The position numbers and the translations under genes are program-made. The notes under the pieces were generated by a model that was given only the letters and a program-made list of their open reading frames with translations, had not been told where the DNA came from and did no database searches. Below are positions 34,160-45,281 of a stretch of DNA of 64,000 nt, piece after piece. Where the stretch lies: positions 13,151,683 to 13,215,682 of the forward strand of contig NC_063439.1 of the NCBI RefSeq assembly GCF_020379485.1. Reading direction: 5' to 3'. The stretch is from Brassica napus. Its lineage: Eukaryota > Streptophyta > Magnoliopsida > Brassicales > Brassicaceae. The first letter of the stretch is position 1. The number at the start of each line of letters is the position of its first letter.

Positions 34160-34693
34160 TGATTTACCATAGATTTTACCTGTTTTTAGTCATGTTATTT
34201 ATGTGTTTTAAGAGTTATTTGTTATGTTTTGAAGTCTTTAGAGTATTTATAGGTTCATGAGTGTTTTGGAGATATATGGTGATTTTGGGGCATTTTGGAG
34301 ATAAAGCTAAAAAAAACTCGTAGATGTCCATCGAACCAGTCTAAAGTCGACATTCAGAGTCAAACGTCGATTGACGAACCACTCTTTTCCTTGATCAACA
34401 GCGAAGCACACAAGGTCCGACTTGGTTCCAGTCAACTTATGGTCCAAGTTCCACATCATTTACAAGAATACCCCTAACCAACTTTAACCTAATATTTATG
34501 TGCTCTACCATTGTTTTGGGCAACACACGCTTTCATACTTTCTACTTTTCAGAGCAAAACATATTTAGATTTTTAGTAGTTTGGAGAGAAGATCCAAGAC
34601 TCCTTCAGAGCTTTGTATTAGAACTCCAATTTTTCTACCTTATTCTATTTATGCATTTTATTTAGATATTTGCTATGTTCTGCTTTGATATGT
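34160..34693 (+). repeat. Element A LTR fragment in inverted orientation
   Basis: It starts TGATTTACCATAG right after a polypurine tract (AAGTATGAGGGAGT, 34146-34159). It matches the U3 side of 45282-46525 read on the minus strand. Joined to 24728-25350 it gives about 1,157 bp of LTR, lacking only ~75 bp at the inversion breakpoint. Confidence 0.8.
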
Positions 34694-35220
34694 CAGCTGC
34701 TGCTGGCCTTGAAGAACTTGATCAAGCTTTTCTTCGATCTTGCTCTCCTCGGTCTCTAGTAGTGGTTTCTGGCAAGAAAAATTTCCATAGGTTTTGTTGT
34801 TGTAGTTGTTGCAGTAGGGTTTCTAGTACTGCAAACAGTGGTTGTAGCTGCTCCTCTGTTTATTGCCATAGGAGTTTTTGTATCCACTCTGATTGCCAGA
34901 CCTCTGATTTTGAAAAACAGTACCACTGATGATGTTCACAACTTCCTCGACGTTTATGTCACTGTCGACGTTTACAGCTTCTACGTCTTCTGCAAAACTC
35001 ACATGCTTTTTGAGAAGCTTATGAACAATATCCAGCTTGGCCTTGCCGTCGTCCAACTGATCCTTCCCAAGAGTAGTGGCTGAAATCTTCCTTTTAATAT
35101 CAGTGTTCTTCGTGCTGTTACGTGATGCCAAGTTCTCAATGAGTCTCACAGCCTCTTATGGATTCCTAATGTTGAACTTTCCTTCACTATCAATGTCTAG
35201 AGCCATCTGATATGCTAGTG
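34694..35220 (-). pseudogene. Element A gag, C-terminal part
   Basis: It contains EAVRLIENLAS-type sequence and a Q/N/S-rich tail, homologous to B gag at 41600-41990. It continues into 44267 once element B is removed: the frame reads ...FFRGIAL then AYQMALD. Left of 34694 the sequence changes abruptly to the inverted LTR. Confidence 0.78.
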
Positions 35221-36525
35221 TGATACCAATCAAATTACCATAAGGAGTGATTTATACTCTCTCAAATCAGAGGTCGAGTTGTAGTAATTAGGGATTGAAT
35301 TCACAGGGAGTTAGGGAACTTAGGGATTCTAATATGATTTGTTAAGCAAAGATGTTTTAAGAGTTTTAAAAGTAAATTGCAGTTTTATATTGAACAAGTG
35401 TTTGTTCAATAGCAGGTTTTTGGGGTTTTGGTGCTTAAAAAGGAAATAGGTAGACTTAGGGTTTTATTCCGGAAAGCTGGAATTGCAATCCTATAGATGC
35501 CTAATGACTTACATGCATGATAATGTAAAGCTCAACTATTTGATCAACAAGTGTTTCAGCTCTTGCGGGCATTGACTTGTTGTATATTAACTAGATCTAT
35601 GTTCTCAACTCTCGTTATATTGATCTATAGAAAGTATCGATCGATATTCCAATGGGCGTATCGATCGATACACCTTTTGCACCGTCGATCGATTATTCAA
35701 GTATGATATCGATCGATGCGCTCTAGTCAAGCTTTATGCGCAGGTTGAATGAATGCTTACTAAGCTCACTAGATCAGCTCTCGCCTTGCTCATAGCAAGA
35801 AACATAGCTCTATTAGAATGTTTTCAGGATGAGAATTAAGCTATGGCTTCTATCAATCAATCCAAGCGCACATTCTAGGTAGCTAATCTAGACACATGCA
35901 TCAATGAACAATCCTAAGAATGATTATCACAACTCAGCAATCTATAGTTGGGGATAATCCCTCCTAACCTATTTAAACACTAAAATCTAACAAGATAACT
36001 ACTCAGACATGGCTAAGCAATTCATAACAATAGTTAAGTGTAAAAATTTCATAGCATAAATAAAATAGATATCAATGGAGTTCCAATCAAAAATTATAAC
36101 TTTGGATCTTCTCTCCTATCTATCAGTAAAACAATGAAACACAAAGAAAGCACTCTCTGCCTCTAACATGGCGGCAAAGCTTATATAATTAGGGTAAAAT
36201 CTCATCAGGGGCAATCATGTAAAATAGTGAAATCTTGGGCTTCAAGTCGGATGTGACCAAACGGGCTTCATGCGCGCTTTGCTGTCGATCGACATCATGT
36301 CTTGTGTATCGATCGAATCTAGCTCTCCAATATCGACCGATAGTCGATCTCGATTGTCATCTCGGGTGCTTGCTCCAAATATATCCAAATTGCTCCAAAA
36401 TCATCACTTATCTCCAAAACATTTATGATCTTATAAATATAATAAATAGACTCTATAATAATATAATTATTAGTAAAAACACCTATAAACTATGGATGAA
36501 AATGGGTCAAATCCATAGTCTATCA
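35221..36525 (-). repeat. Element B 3' LTR
   Basis: 1,305 bp. Four TCGATCGA palindromes occur at 35637, 35661, 35685 and 35709, and a second cluster at 36285, 36309 and 36333. A TATATAA box is on the minus strand near 36182-36188. Confidence 0.9.
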
Positions 36526-38136
36526 ACTCCCATAGACTTACCTTTTTGCTTATATTCAAGAAAAACAAACATGCAGTCTCTCTGAATGAGGTTTTTAAAA
36601 ACAGCAGGACTCACATGATTTAAAACTTAGAATCATCACCTCTACAATATTGCAATCCACATCTAAGAAGTCCTAATCACAAAAGTACATCATACCATAT
36701 CCTAGCTTAGCAATCAAATTCATCTAGCCAACAACTTAGCATAATCTTGTCTTTCATTCCTCTATACCAACCTCATTTCTTAGCATAAAATAAAAGTGAA
36801 TGCTTTACCTTGGGAGTATAAATCACAGGATTATACGATTTTCAAACAAGTATCTCGACCTGCAAATAAACATTAGTTCATATCCTCTCCCTCTCTACTA
36901 ATTTTCTCTCTTGGTCCAAGTCTGCTTATATGCAAGATCATTAACCAAGATTGGACAGGCTTCCATGAATTAAGCCTTAATGGTGGTTGCCACCAAGTAA
37001 TGTTCACTCCTTTTTGACATATATCCTAGGATTATTTGTGAAGCAAGCCTTAATGGTTGTAGCCACCAAGTCATGTTCTAATCCTTTAATTATGAAATTC
37101 TTATGAAGCAAGCCTTAATGGTTGTAACCACCAAGTCTTGTTCGAACTCCTTCCTAATAAATCTCTAATATAATAATATATATATATATACATATTTTTT
37201 TTTATAAAATCTATTTTTCAAAAATAGAGAGAGAAATAGTGATAAATCTATATACACAAAGCATTACCTTCCAGATTTATTTGAAGAATTTGATCCCATG
37301 TATACCAAGCCCCAAAACAAGCAGTTGTGTCAAGTTTAGTGTTGGAGGTCAGCTTTGGTTTCTTCAAAACAATCTTAGCAAGAGTGGATAGTTGACATGT
37401 TGATCCACTTTAGTATCTTTAGTACTATCTGCAATCAGTAAGTCTAGAATGGTGCTGAAGAGTAGTTAGATATCTAGCAAAATCTATAAGTTCATAATCC
37501 CTTTCTTCACTCAATAATAACTTAGTTTGAAAATATTTTTAATAAGACTAATAAGTAAATAAATATCAGTAAACCTCTCCCAGACTTAAACTACACTGTC
37601 CCCAGTGTAAATTCAGTCGGAATTATGGTTAAAAATAAATCATAAAGACTCAATGTAACAAGTAGGAACGATATACCAGACCGGAACATATGTCGACCGA
37701 TGTAGGGATGTTGAAGTCGGTCGACGCAGGTAAGGCAATGTCGATCGATGTCGACTTGTTCGCATCAGTCGATACAGATGGTAATCATCTACTCGGATCT
37801 TCTTTTTGTTTTTTTATTATGACCTACAATAATTAAAAACCAACATAAATAGTAAATTAATAAAAACTTAATAAATATTATCTAATAGTGGGTTGCCTCC
37901 CACTCAGCGCTTTGTTATAGTCATTTAGCTTGACTTTGGAGGTGTTTTGGCTAGTAGTGTTGTGAACTGGGACTTGTTGGAAAACAAGTATCCATCTCTT
38001 CTTTGCGCTTGTTGAACCATGTACCAGTGAAGTCTCTCATTGCTTCATCCCATCTGCGCCATTTATCCTTCATTGCTGCAGTTGTGTTTTCAATCCTCTG
38101 CAATCTTTCACCAAGACTCTCAAGGGTTAATTGATG
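36526..38136. other. Element B 3' noncoding region
   Basis: It holds the polypurine tract (36526-36540), three copies of a CCTTAATGG...CCACCAAG repeat at 36974, 37047 and 37112, and an AT dinucleotide run at 37169-37195. A patch of GTCGATCGATG-type motifs lies at 37690-37780. The conserved TATAACAAAGCGC/GGGAGGCAACCCA block at 37885-37915 marks the end of the SID ORF family. No other gene. Confidence 0.7.
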
Positions 38137-40235
38137 TCAGGTAAGTGCGGCGTAAGTGTCAGCTGAGATCTCCTTTCCATGGTAAGATGTGTTGGACATG
38201 TCGGATGTCATCTTTCGTACTAGCCGGCCTCGGTTTGTATCGCTGTCGATCGATGTTGAATTGTGGGTGTAGATCGATTTGTTGTCGTGTCTGTCGATCG
38301 ATATCGATGCTTCTGGTCGACGCGAAATGTAACTCTGAATCTCTACCAACTCCCCTTGTATAGCTTCAACCTTGGAGGTCAATGCACTGGATTAAAATCC
38401 ATTGGGAAATAGATGTCATCACATCTCCCATCAAGCATCTCCTCTGTTGTTTCCAGAGCTCTGTAGATCCCTTCTACCAACTGATCTATCTCTTCTCTGG
38501 TGTGGAAATCTGGTTGAGACTTCATCGTGTGTGGGCGTGGCGGATTGGTGTCGATCGATGCGGCCAAGCGGTTGTCAATCGATGCATGATGGCGCTCGTC
38601 GATCGATGGTGATTGTCTGATGTCGATCGATTGGGGTTGTCTTACGTAGATCGATGGAGGTCAAGCAACGTCGGTCGCGTTCTGAATTCTGGTTATGTCT
38701 TGCTTCATCTCCTCCATGCAAGTAGTTAGCCAACTTATACTATCATTCAATGGATAGTAGACACCATCAAGCTTCATCTAGAAGGCTTATTTGTTCCTCT
38801 CATGTTCACCACAGACTCCATAGACATCTCATTGATCTCGTCCTTGGTGTAGATTTCTTGTACCAACTTTCTCTGTGTGAATGAGCTAGCATGTTCAAGG
38901 AGACATATGTAGACTGGTTCATCTCTTGAAACTCTTTCCATAAGTCTTCTGATATCCTTGGTGTGAATAGGAATGGTGTGTCCATCTAAATCTCTGGCAA
39001 ATTCGCGATCATCTCTGTAGACTCCATACTCATCTTTCTCTTCCCAGTAAAATTTCCTGTTACCATAAAGGTCGTAAGCTCTTTTGCCGAATTCTGGCTC
39101 TCTGGTGACCGTTCGGACGTCTATGTTGATCGAGGGATGGGTTGTATGGCAAGATCGTTGTTTGAAACTGTTTTTTATGCCACCAGCTGTGCCATAGAAC
39201 TCCTTTGTAGTCTTCTGTTCGTGGTTGCTGCGTTGATCAATGAACAAATTGTCTGCTCCATTGGCTTTTTGAAGGATATCTGCAATATCTTCTCGAGATA
39301 CGTGTAGTGTGCAGCCGTCTATGGCTTTTGCGAAGCCATTAGGGTCCCTGAAAATACTAAATTCGTCTGGAGTTAGATACTGGTTATCTAATTTATCTTT
39401 TTCGCTTATAGTGGTTTTCGGTATTGGATGGTTGTCGATCGACGTGGTATTGTTGATGTTGATCGATTGTTGAGGAAGCTTTTCGATCGATTGCGGATGA
39501 CGAGTGTCGATCGATTGACTAGAATGTGTTCTTTCCCAAGCAGCTTCTGCTTGAAATTGATCTGTATCATCGCGCTTTTGCATGTTGAGCAGCTCCTCGT
39601 ATGTGAAACTATCTTTTAGTTTACCTGCTCCTGGTGTGTAGGTTACTGTTTCTACTGCAAAGCTCTCGTGGTGGTGTTCATCTACACAATTACCAATCGA
39701 GTAGTCTCCATCTCGCACACGGTTGAAGTCAGTGTCGACCGATTTGTAGTAGGCAGTGTCGGTCGATACTCGCTTTTGGCATCGTTGTTGAGGTTGAGTG
39801 TCGATCGATGGCAAGCTTATCATGTCGAACGATGGTGCGTTTCTTTTCCAAGAGGAATGATGTAAGAGTTTATCTTCGGATGGCTCTGTACTCAATGGCT
39901 CGTTCCTCCTCGAAGTCTTCATCATACTCGTCTGTATGCATATTTTGTCTTGTGTAAGCATCAATAGTGGGGTTGTAGTAGTCATTCTCCCATTCATCTG
40001 GACTACTATCAAACGATTTGTCATGTGGTATGTCGGTCGATTTCTGGTGACCACTGTCGATCGATGTTGATGTGTGAGTCTCGATCGATTCCGAGTTGTC
40101 AGATTCGTACTCGGCTCCACAGTGGCAAGCTGCAATGATTTCTGCATCATTGACTCTTCTGGAGATTGTCTGCAGCTTCTTGACTGGGATAGGGTCATAG
40201 TGGGCATTAGGATCGATGAGTGTTAGAGGCAACTA
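38137..40235 (-). pseudogene. Element B SID-repeat ORF (ORFx) of unknown function
   Basis: A long low-complexity protein region follows the protease. It is rich in S-I-D triplets spaced eight residues apart and has two copies of a ~45-residue module: DEFSIFRDPNGFAKAIDG...DIADIL near 39230-39370 and DEYGVYRDDREFARDLDG...DIRRLM near 38930-39035. The second is followed by a HASSFTQ...EIYTKDEINEM segment. Frames change near 39870 and near 38770-38570. A TAG stop at 40233-40235 separates it from the protease, where element A has a sense codon. I do not recognise a function. It may be a structural or nucleic-acid-binding extension of gag-pro. Confidence 0.7.
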
Positions 40236-40676
40236 GTTGTTTTGCAAGTTGCATACTGCTCCCACTGTTGACAAGAAAGCTATCCCAAGTAGTAGAGAAG
40301 AGTTCCAGTTTAACTTGATGTCCAAGACATGGAAATCAACTGGAACTAGAGCATTACCAATCTGCACCTCTAGGTCTCTCACAATTCCTCCCGAGTTCTT
40401 TTGGGAACAATCCACAAAAGTGAACAATTCCTGCGAAGGCTTCATCTGCAGACCCAGATGGTCTGCCATAACCCTAGGTAGGATGCTGACTGATGCTCCT
40501 GTATCGCACAAGGCATGTGGGAAATCAATACCCTGCACTGTGCATGGTATCGCAAATTGCCCAGGATCACTCTTCTTCTTCAATGTAATCATTTTTCTCA
40601 TCTTTTCTCTAGCTTCACAGAACATTCTCCTAATGTCTTCTTCTTTCTCTCTGGTTTCTCTGAAGAACATCCACAA
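40236..40676 (-). pseudogene. Element B aspartic protease
   Basis: Retropepsin-like domain with an intact LCDTGASVSILP active site and LLLGIAFLS as the second conserved segment. A basic, Glu-rich N-terminal stretch (EDIRRMFCEAREKMRKMITLKKKSDPG) precedes it. It would process gag. The open frame (147 aa) ends in a stop next to the SID ORF. Apart from that stop, this domain looks undamaged. Confidence 0.88.
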
Positions 40677-40761
40677 TCTGTGGCTGTAATAAGCTTCTTT
40701 GAATGGCTTATGTAGAGGAATCCTGAAGACTCTCTTTTGGAAATTTTCCTTTTATTTTTCA

Positions 40762-41826
40762 TTAGCCCCCCTCTTCAGATGTTTCGCCACTTTTTTTCTT
40801 TCTTCTCCTTAGGGTTCCTCCAGTAGTAACCGTATCCTCTTCCATAGGATCATCTCCATCATCTGAAAGTGTTATGACAGGCTCCGGTGGTTGTTCTGAA
40901 GGTTTAGGTTTGGGCATGAGTGTGCTAAGTCGTGCCACATCTATCTTCGGCATCTGCACTCGATAGGTAATAAGGGCTCGTCGATCGATAGGCGGTGATG
41001 GCGGTCGATCGATATTAGCTTCTGAGTGTCCATCGACATTGCTGTTAGCATGTCGATCGATTCGGACTTTGTTAGGGCTGGGCGGATGTGGGTGTTTTGC
41101 TGCAAAGTCCTCATGAGTTAGAATCTTCACTGCATTGCAAGACGCAGTTGACTCCATAGGCGTTTTCAATCGATGCTCTGATACTCCTGTCGATCGATTT
41201 GAGTTGGTGTATGTCGATCGATGTTCGGTGGGTGGTGTCGATCCACACCAATGTGACCCGCCAAAACTCATCAAACGTTCTACCTCGAAGTTGCCTTCTT
41301 GCAGCTTCTCTTCCTTCACCACTTGCCAAAAGTCATCCTTAATAATGGCATTCACGTGGTGCTTCATCACATCATCCCTTACTCCTCTTGTTGAAGCTTC
41401 CTGCCTCCTAATAGCATCTCCTGTCTGCACAACCTGTATCTCCATCTTCTTCAAATGTGTTCAGGTTGGTGTACACATAATCTATCTTCCCATTGAAGTC
41501 CACTGTCATTCGCAGTTGTGCCTCAGGAACCCTATCGAGCATCTCTTCAATCTTGCTCTCTTGAGTAGGCGGCGGTGGCTTCTGGTAGTAGGAACTTCCA
41601 AAATTCATGTTGTTGTTGTAGCTGTTGTAGTAGGGTTTCTGGTACTGCGAATTTTGGTTGAAGTTACTCCTATTTTCATAGGAGTTTTTGTTTCCACCCT
41701 GGTTTCCTTGGAATCCAGCTCCACCAATGTAGTTTACTTCTTCTTCCTTGCTCTACCCTCTACAGTGCGTCATCAACAAAACTAACCTGCTTCTTGAGAA
41801 GCTTGTGAACACTGTCCAGTTTGCCT
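40762..41826 (-). pseudogene. Element B gag-protease linker
   Basis: Coding sequence spread over two frames (41408-41608 and 40762-41454). It carries SID-type repeats (IDRHANSN, VDGHSEAN, IDRPPSPP: eight-residue period), an acidic SDDGDDPMEED stretch and a basic RRRKKKSG end before a stop at 40762. No zinc knuckle is seen. Confidence 0.65.
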
Positions 41827-42432
41827 TCACCTCATCCATCTTATCATTCCTAGGATGGTGGCAGTTTTCTTCCTCTCAAAATCAGTGTTCTTGGTTTTGT
41901 TGCTGGATGCTAGGTTTTCAATCACCTTGACTGCCTCCTCTGGATTCATGGTGTTGAAGTTTCCGTTGCTGGAAGCATCAAGAGCCATCTTGTAAGACTT
42001 GAATCTGATCCAAAAGACCCTGAATGATTCTGCAGCCTCTTGAGTGAATATATAAATCTTGCTCCTCAAGTCTTCAACATGCGCCTCACCAAAGAAATTG
42101 CATAAGTATGCATTCTTGATGTCGCTCCAGGATTTAAGAGATCCTGGTTGTAACTGCTTGAGCCAATGCAGAGCTTCTCCAGCAAGTGAATATCTGAAAA
42201 GCTTGCATAATAGGTAGTCCTCAGAGACTCCATCGACTCTAATAGCAGAAATCAGATCCTCAAACCTCTCCAGATGGTCCATAGGATGCTCGTGGGATAG
42301 TCCATGGTAGGGTAGCTGTCCCACAATTGTGTAGTACTGCACTTTCAACTCAAAATCCCTCTCAATGGTGGGAGGAAGGATGGCTGATTTGTCGGTGTAG
42401 TTGCGATCTGGACGGTTGTAGCCAGATAACAT
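41827..42432 (-). pseudogene. Element B gag (retrotransposon gag domain)
   Basis: Capsid-type domain of Athila-like elements: QYYTIVGQLPYHGLSHEHPMDHLERFEDL, LFRYSLAGEALHWLKQLQPGSLKSW, NFFGEAHVEDLRSKIYIFTQ. It is about 200 residues before the frame breaks at 41827. It aligns with element A gag (44267-45028) and D gag (51341-52924). The open frame begins near 42432; upstream leader frames are broken. Confidence 0.85.
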
Positions 42433-42978
42433 CCTGGGTTGTGCAGCCTCATCTACAGGTAAGGTAGTACATGTAGTAGTAGCATCAGGCTAAGGGATTG
42501 CAGCCCCCTGACCATCTATTCTCTAACCTGCTGCATTATGCAGATGACCCTCCTTGTCATGCATGTCTCCATTGTTGTCCCGAACAAGTATCAAAGTCAC
42601 AACCATGTCTCCCGGTTCAGTATCGATCAATGTCCGAGATGGAATGTCGATCGATGTCGGGTGAAGGGTATCGGTCGACAGAAGGTTTTTGTTGTCGATT
42701 CACAGGGGTGAGCGAGAATCAGTCGACGGAACTGGTGTCTGGGTCGGCGGTGGTTGAGCAGAATCGAGCGACACGAAAGTGTTGTTGTCGGTCGATAGGG
42801 AGTGCGCTTCCTTACGGATCGTGTGTTCCAAACTTGCAGGATCTGGTGAAAATATCAGTTGGGATTCCTTGTTGCTTCTGGTACTGCTGGAAAATCCAAG
42901 AAAAAAAAATTTCTGTCAGAATACTTAACAAAAATTAGAAAATAGGCGATCAAAGCTCCACGGCAACGACGCCAAATT
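42433..42978. other. Element B leader
   Basis: Sequence between primer site and gag, with GTCGATCGATG motifs at about 42610-42680 and variants to 42800. No intact ORF continues into gag. The primer site remnant is at 42962-42976. Confidence 0.55.
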
Positions 42979-44266
42979 TGATACCACTCAAATTACCCTA
43001 AAAAGTGATTTATACTCTCTCAAATAAGAGGTCGAGTTGTAGTACTTAGGAATCGAATTCACATGGTGCTAGGGAACCTAGGGATTCTAATATGATTTGT
43101 TAAGCAAAGATGTTTAAAAGTAAATTGCAGTTTTATATTGAACAAGTGTTTGTTCAATAGCAGGGTTTTGGGATTTTAGTGCTTAAAAAGAAAATAGGTA
43201 GATTTAGGGTTTTATTCAGGAAAGTTGGATTTATAATCCTGTAGATGCCTAATGAGTTGGATGCATGATAATGTAAACTATTTAATCAACAAGTCTTTCG
43301 GCTCTTGCGGGCATTGACTTGTTGTCTATTAACTAGATCTATGATCTAAACTCTTGTTATATTGATCTATAGAAAGTCTCAATCAATATTCCAATGGGCA
43401 CATCAATCGATACACCTTTTGAACCGTCGATCGATTATTCAAGTATAATATTGATCGACGCACTCTAGTCAAGCTTTATGTGCAGGTTTAATGAATGCTT
43501 ACTAAGCTCACTAGATCAGCTCTCGCCTTCCTCATAGAAAGAAACATAGCTCTATTAAAATGTTTCAGGATGAGAATTAAGCTATGGCTTTTATCAATCA
43601 ATCCAAGGACAGGTTTTAGGTAGCTAATCTAGACACATGCATTAATGAACAATCCTAAAGATGATTATCACAACTCAACAATCTATTGTTGGGGCTAATC
43701 CCTCCTAACCTATTTAGACCTTAAAATCAAACAAGAGAACTACTCAGACATGGCTAAGCAATTCATAACAATAGTTAAATATAAAAACTTCATAGAATAA
43801 ATAAAATAGATATCAATGGAGTTCTAATCACAAATTATAACTTTGGATCTTCTCTCCTATCTGTAAGTAAAACAATGAAACACAAAGAAAGCACTCTCTG
43901 CCTCTAACATGCCGGCAAAGCTTATATAATTAGGGTAAAAACTCGTCAGGGGCAATCTTGTAAAATAGTGAAATCTTGGGCTTCAAGTCAGCTGTGACCA
44001 AACGGGTTTCCTGCGCTCTTTGCTGTCGATCGACACCATGTCTTGTGTATTGATCGATTCTAGCTCTCCAATATCGACCGATAGTCGATCTCAATGGTCA
44101 TCTCGGATGCTTGCTCCAAATATCTCCAAAATACTCCAAAATCATCACTTATCTCCAAAACATTCCTGATCTTATAAATATAATAAATAGACTCTATAAT
44201 AATATAATTATTAGTAAAAACATCTATAAACTATGGATGAAAATGGGTCAAATCCTTAGTCTATCA
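42979..44266 (-). repeat. Element B 5' LTR
   Basis: 1,288 bp. The 24-bp grid is kept at 43379, 43403, 43427 and 43451, but three of the four palindromes carry C-to-T or G-to-A changes. A TATATAA box lies on the minus strand near 43922-43928. Confidence 0.9.
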
Positions 44267-45028
44267 CAATGCGATGCCTCTGAAGAAAGTGTTCATCAGC
44301 TGCACTTTGTTGAATCCATGGTGTGTACAATATATCTGATAGGACTTGCATTTCATCAAGGAGCTTCTGAATGATTCCAAAAGCCTCTGTGTGAATGTAG
44401 AAATCTTGCTTCTCAACTCTTCAGCGCATCCCTCATCAAATAAATTACGCAGGAATGTGTTCTTGACTTCAATCCATGATGTAAGAAATTTTGGTGGTAA
44501 CTGCATGAACCAGTGCGGAGTGTCTCCAGCTAGTGAGTACTTGAAGAGCTTGCAAAACAGATAGACCTTAGGGACTCCATTGGCTTTAATGGCAGAAAGC
44601 AAATCCTTAAACCACTCCAGATGGTCCATAAGGTGCTCATGTGGGAGACCACAGTAAGGTGTATGTCCCACAAGTGTAAAGTACTGATGCTTCAGCTCGA
44701 AATCGTTCCTCTGAATAGCTGGAGGACAGATAGCAGATCTGTTGGCACATAATTGATCTGGACGGTCATAGTCAGCTAACGTTTTGGGTAGATCAGCATG
44801 CACATTATCATCACCTACAAGCTGAGCATCAGCTGCAGTTGCATCAGCATCAATATCAGGAGGTACAGCCCTCTGATCATCTAATCTCTGACCTGCTGCA
44901 TTACGCAGATGACCCTCCTTCTCATGTATGTCTCCATTCTCACCTCGCATCAGAACAAGAGTCACAACTGTCTCACGGACGGATGTCGATCGATGTTCGG
45001 GTAGAAGTGTCGATCGGCGGTAGCTCAC
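44267..45028 (-). pseudogene. Element A gag, N-terminal part
   Basis: Gag capsid domain with HQYFTLVGHTPYCGLPHEHLMDHLEWF, LFKYSLAGDTPHWF and NLFDEGCAEELRSKISTFTQ. It is open to the element B junction at 44267 and continues at 35220. The N-terminal part (45028-44900) includes SID-like Ser/Arg repeats and a variable acidic stretch. Confidence 0.82.
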
Positions 45029-45263
45029 AAGTATCGATCGATGGATCTGAGTTGTTGTCGATCGATGCGGCTCGTCTCTCTTTGCGGATCGTTTGTTCCA
45101 AGCGTGTGGGATCTGGGAATACTAGCAATTTTTCCTTGTTGCTTCAGGTACTGTTGGGAATGCACCTGAAAGAAGTCAAGAAACAAATTTATGAGAATTT
45201 TTCAATAATAGTAAAACCTAGACAAAATCAAACTAATAAGATCTAATGTTAATCAAAACTCTC

Positions 45264-45281
45264 TGGCAACATCGCCAAATT
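45264..45281 (-). other. Element A primer-binding site (degenerate)
   Basis: Minus strand AATTTGGCGATGTTGCCA next to the LTR; compare TGGCGCCGTTGCC in element D. It fits an Asp-tRNA complement with mutations. Confidence 0.65.

Larger units (their letters stand above)
35221..44266 (-). mobile_element. Element B: gag-pro-ORFx LTR retroelement without RT or integrase
   Basis: 9.05 kb, LTRs 35221-36525 and 42979-44266. A polypurine tract lies next to the left LTR (36526-36540, minus strand). A mutated Asp-tRNA primer site (GGCAACGACGCCA) lies next to the right LTR. Coding order on the minus strand is gag, proline-rich linker, protease, SID-repeat ORF, then ~1.6 kb noncoding. It lies in the gag gene of element A in the same orientation. 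The flanking pentamers (TAGTG, CAATG) match at three of five bases, both differences being transitions. Confidence 0.88.
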
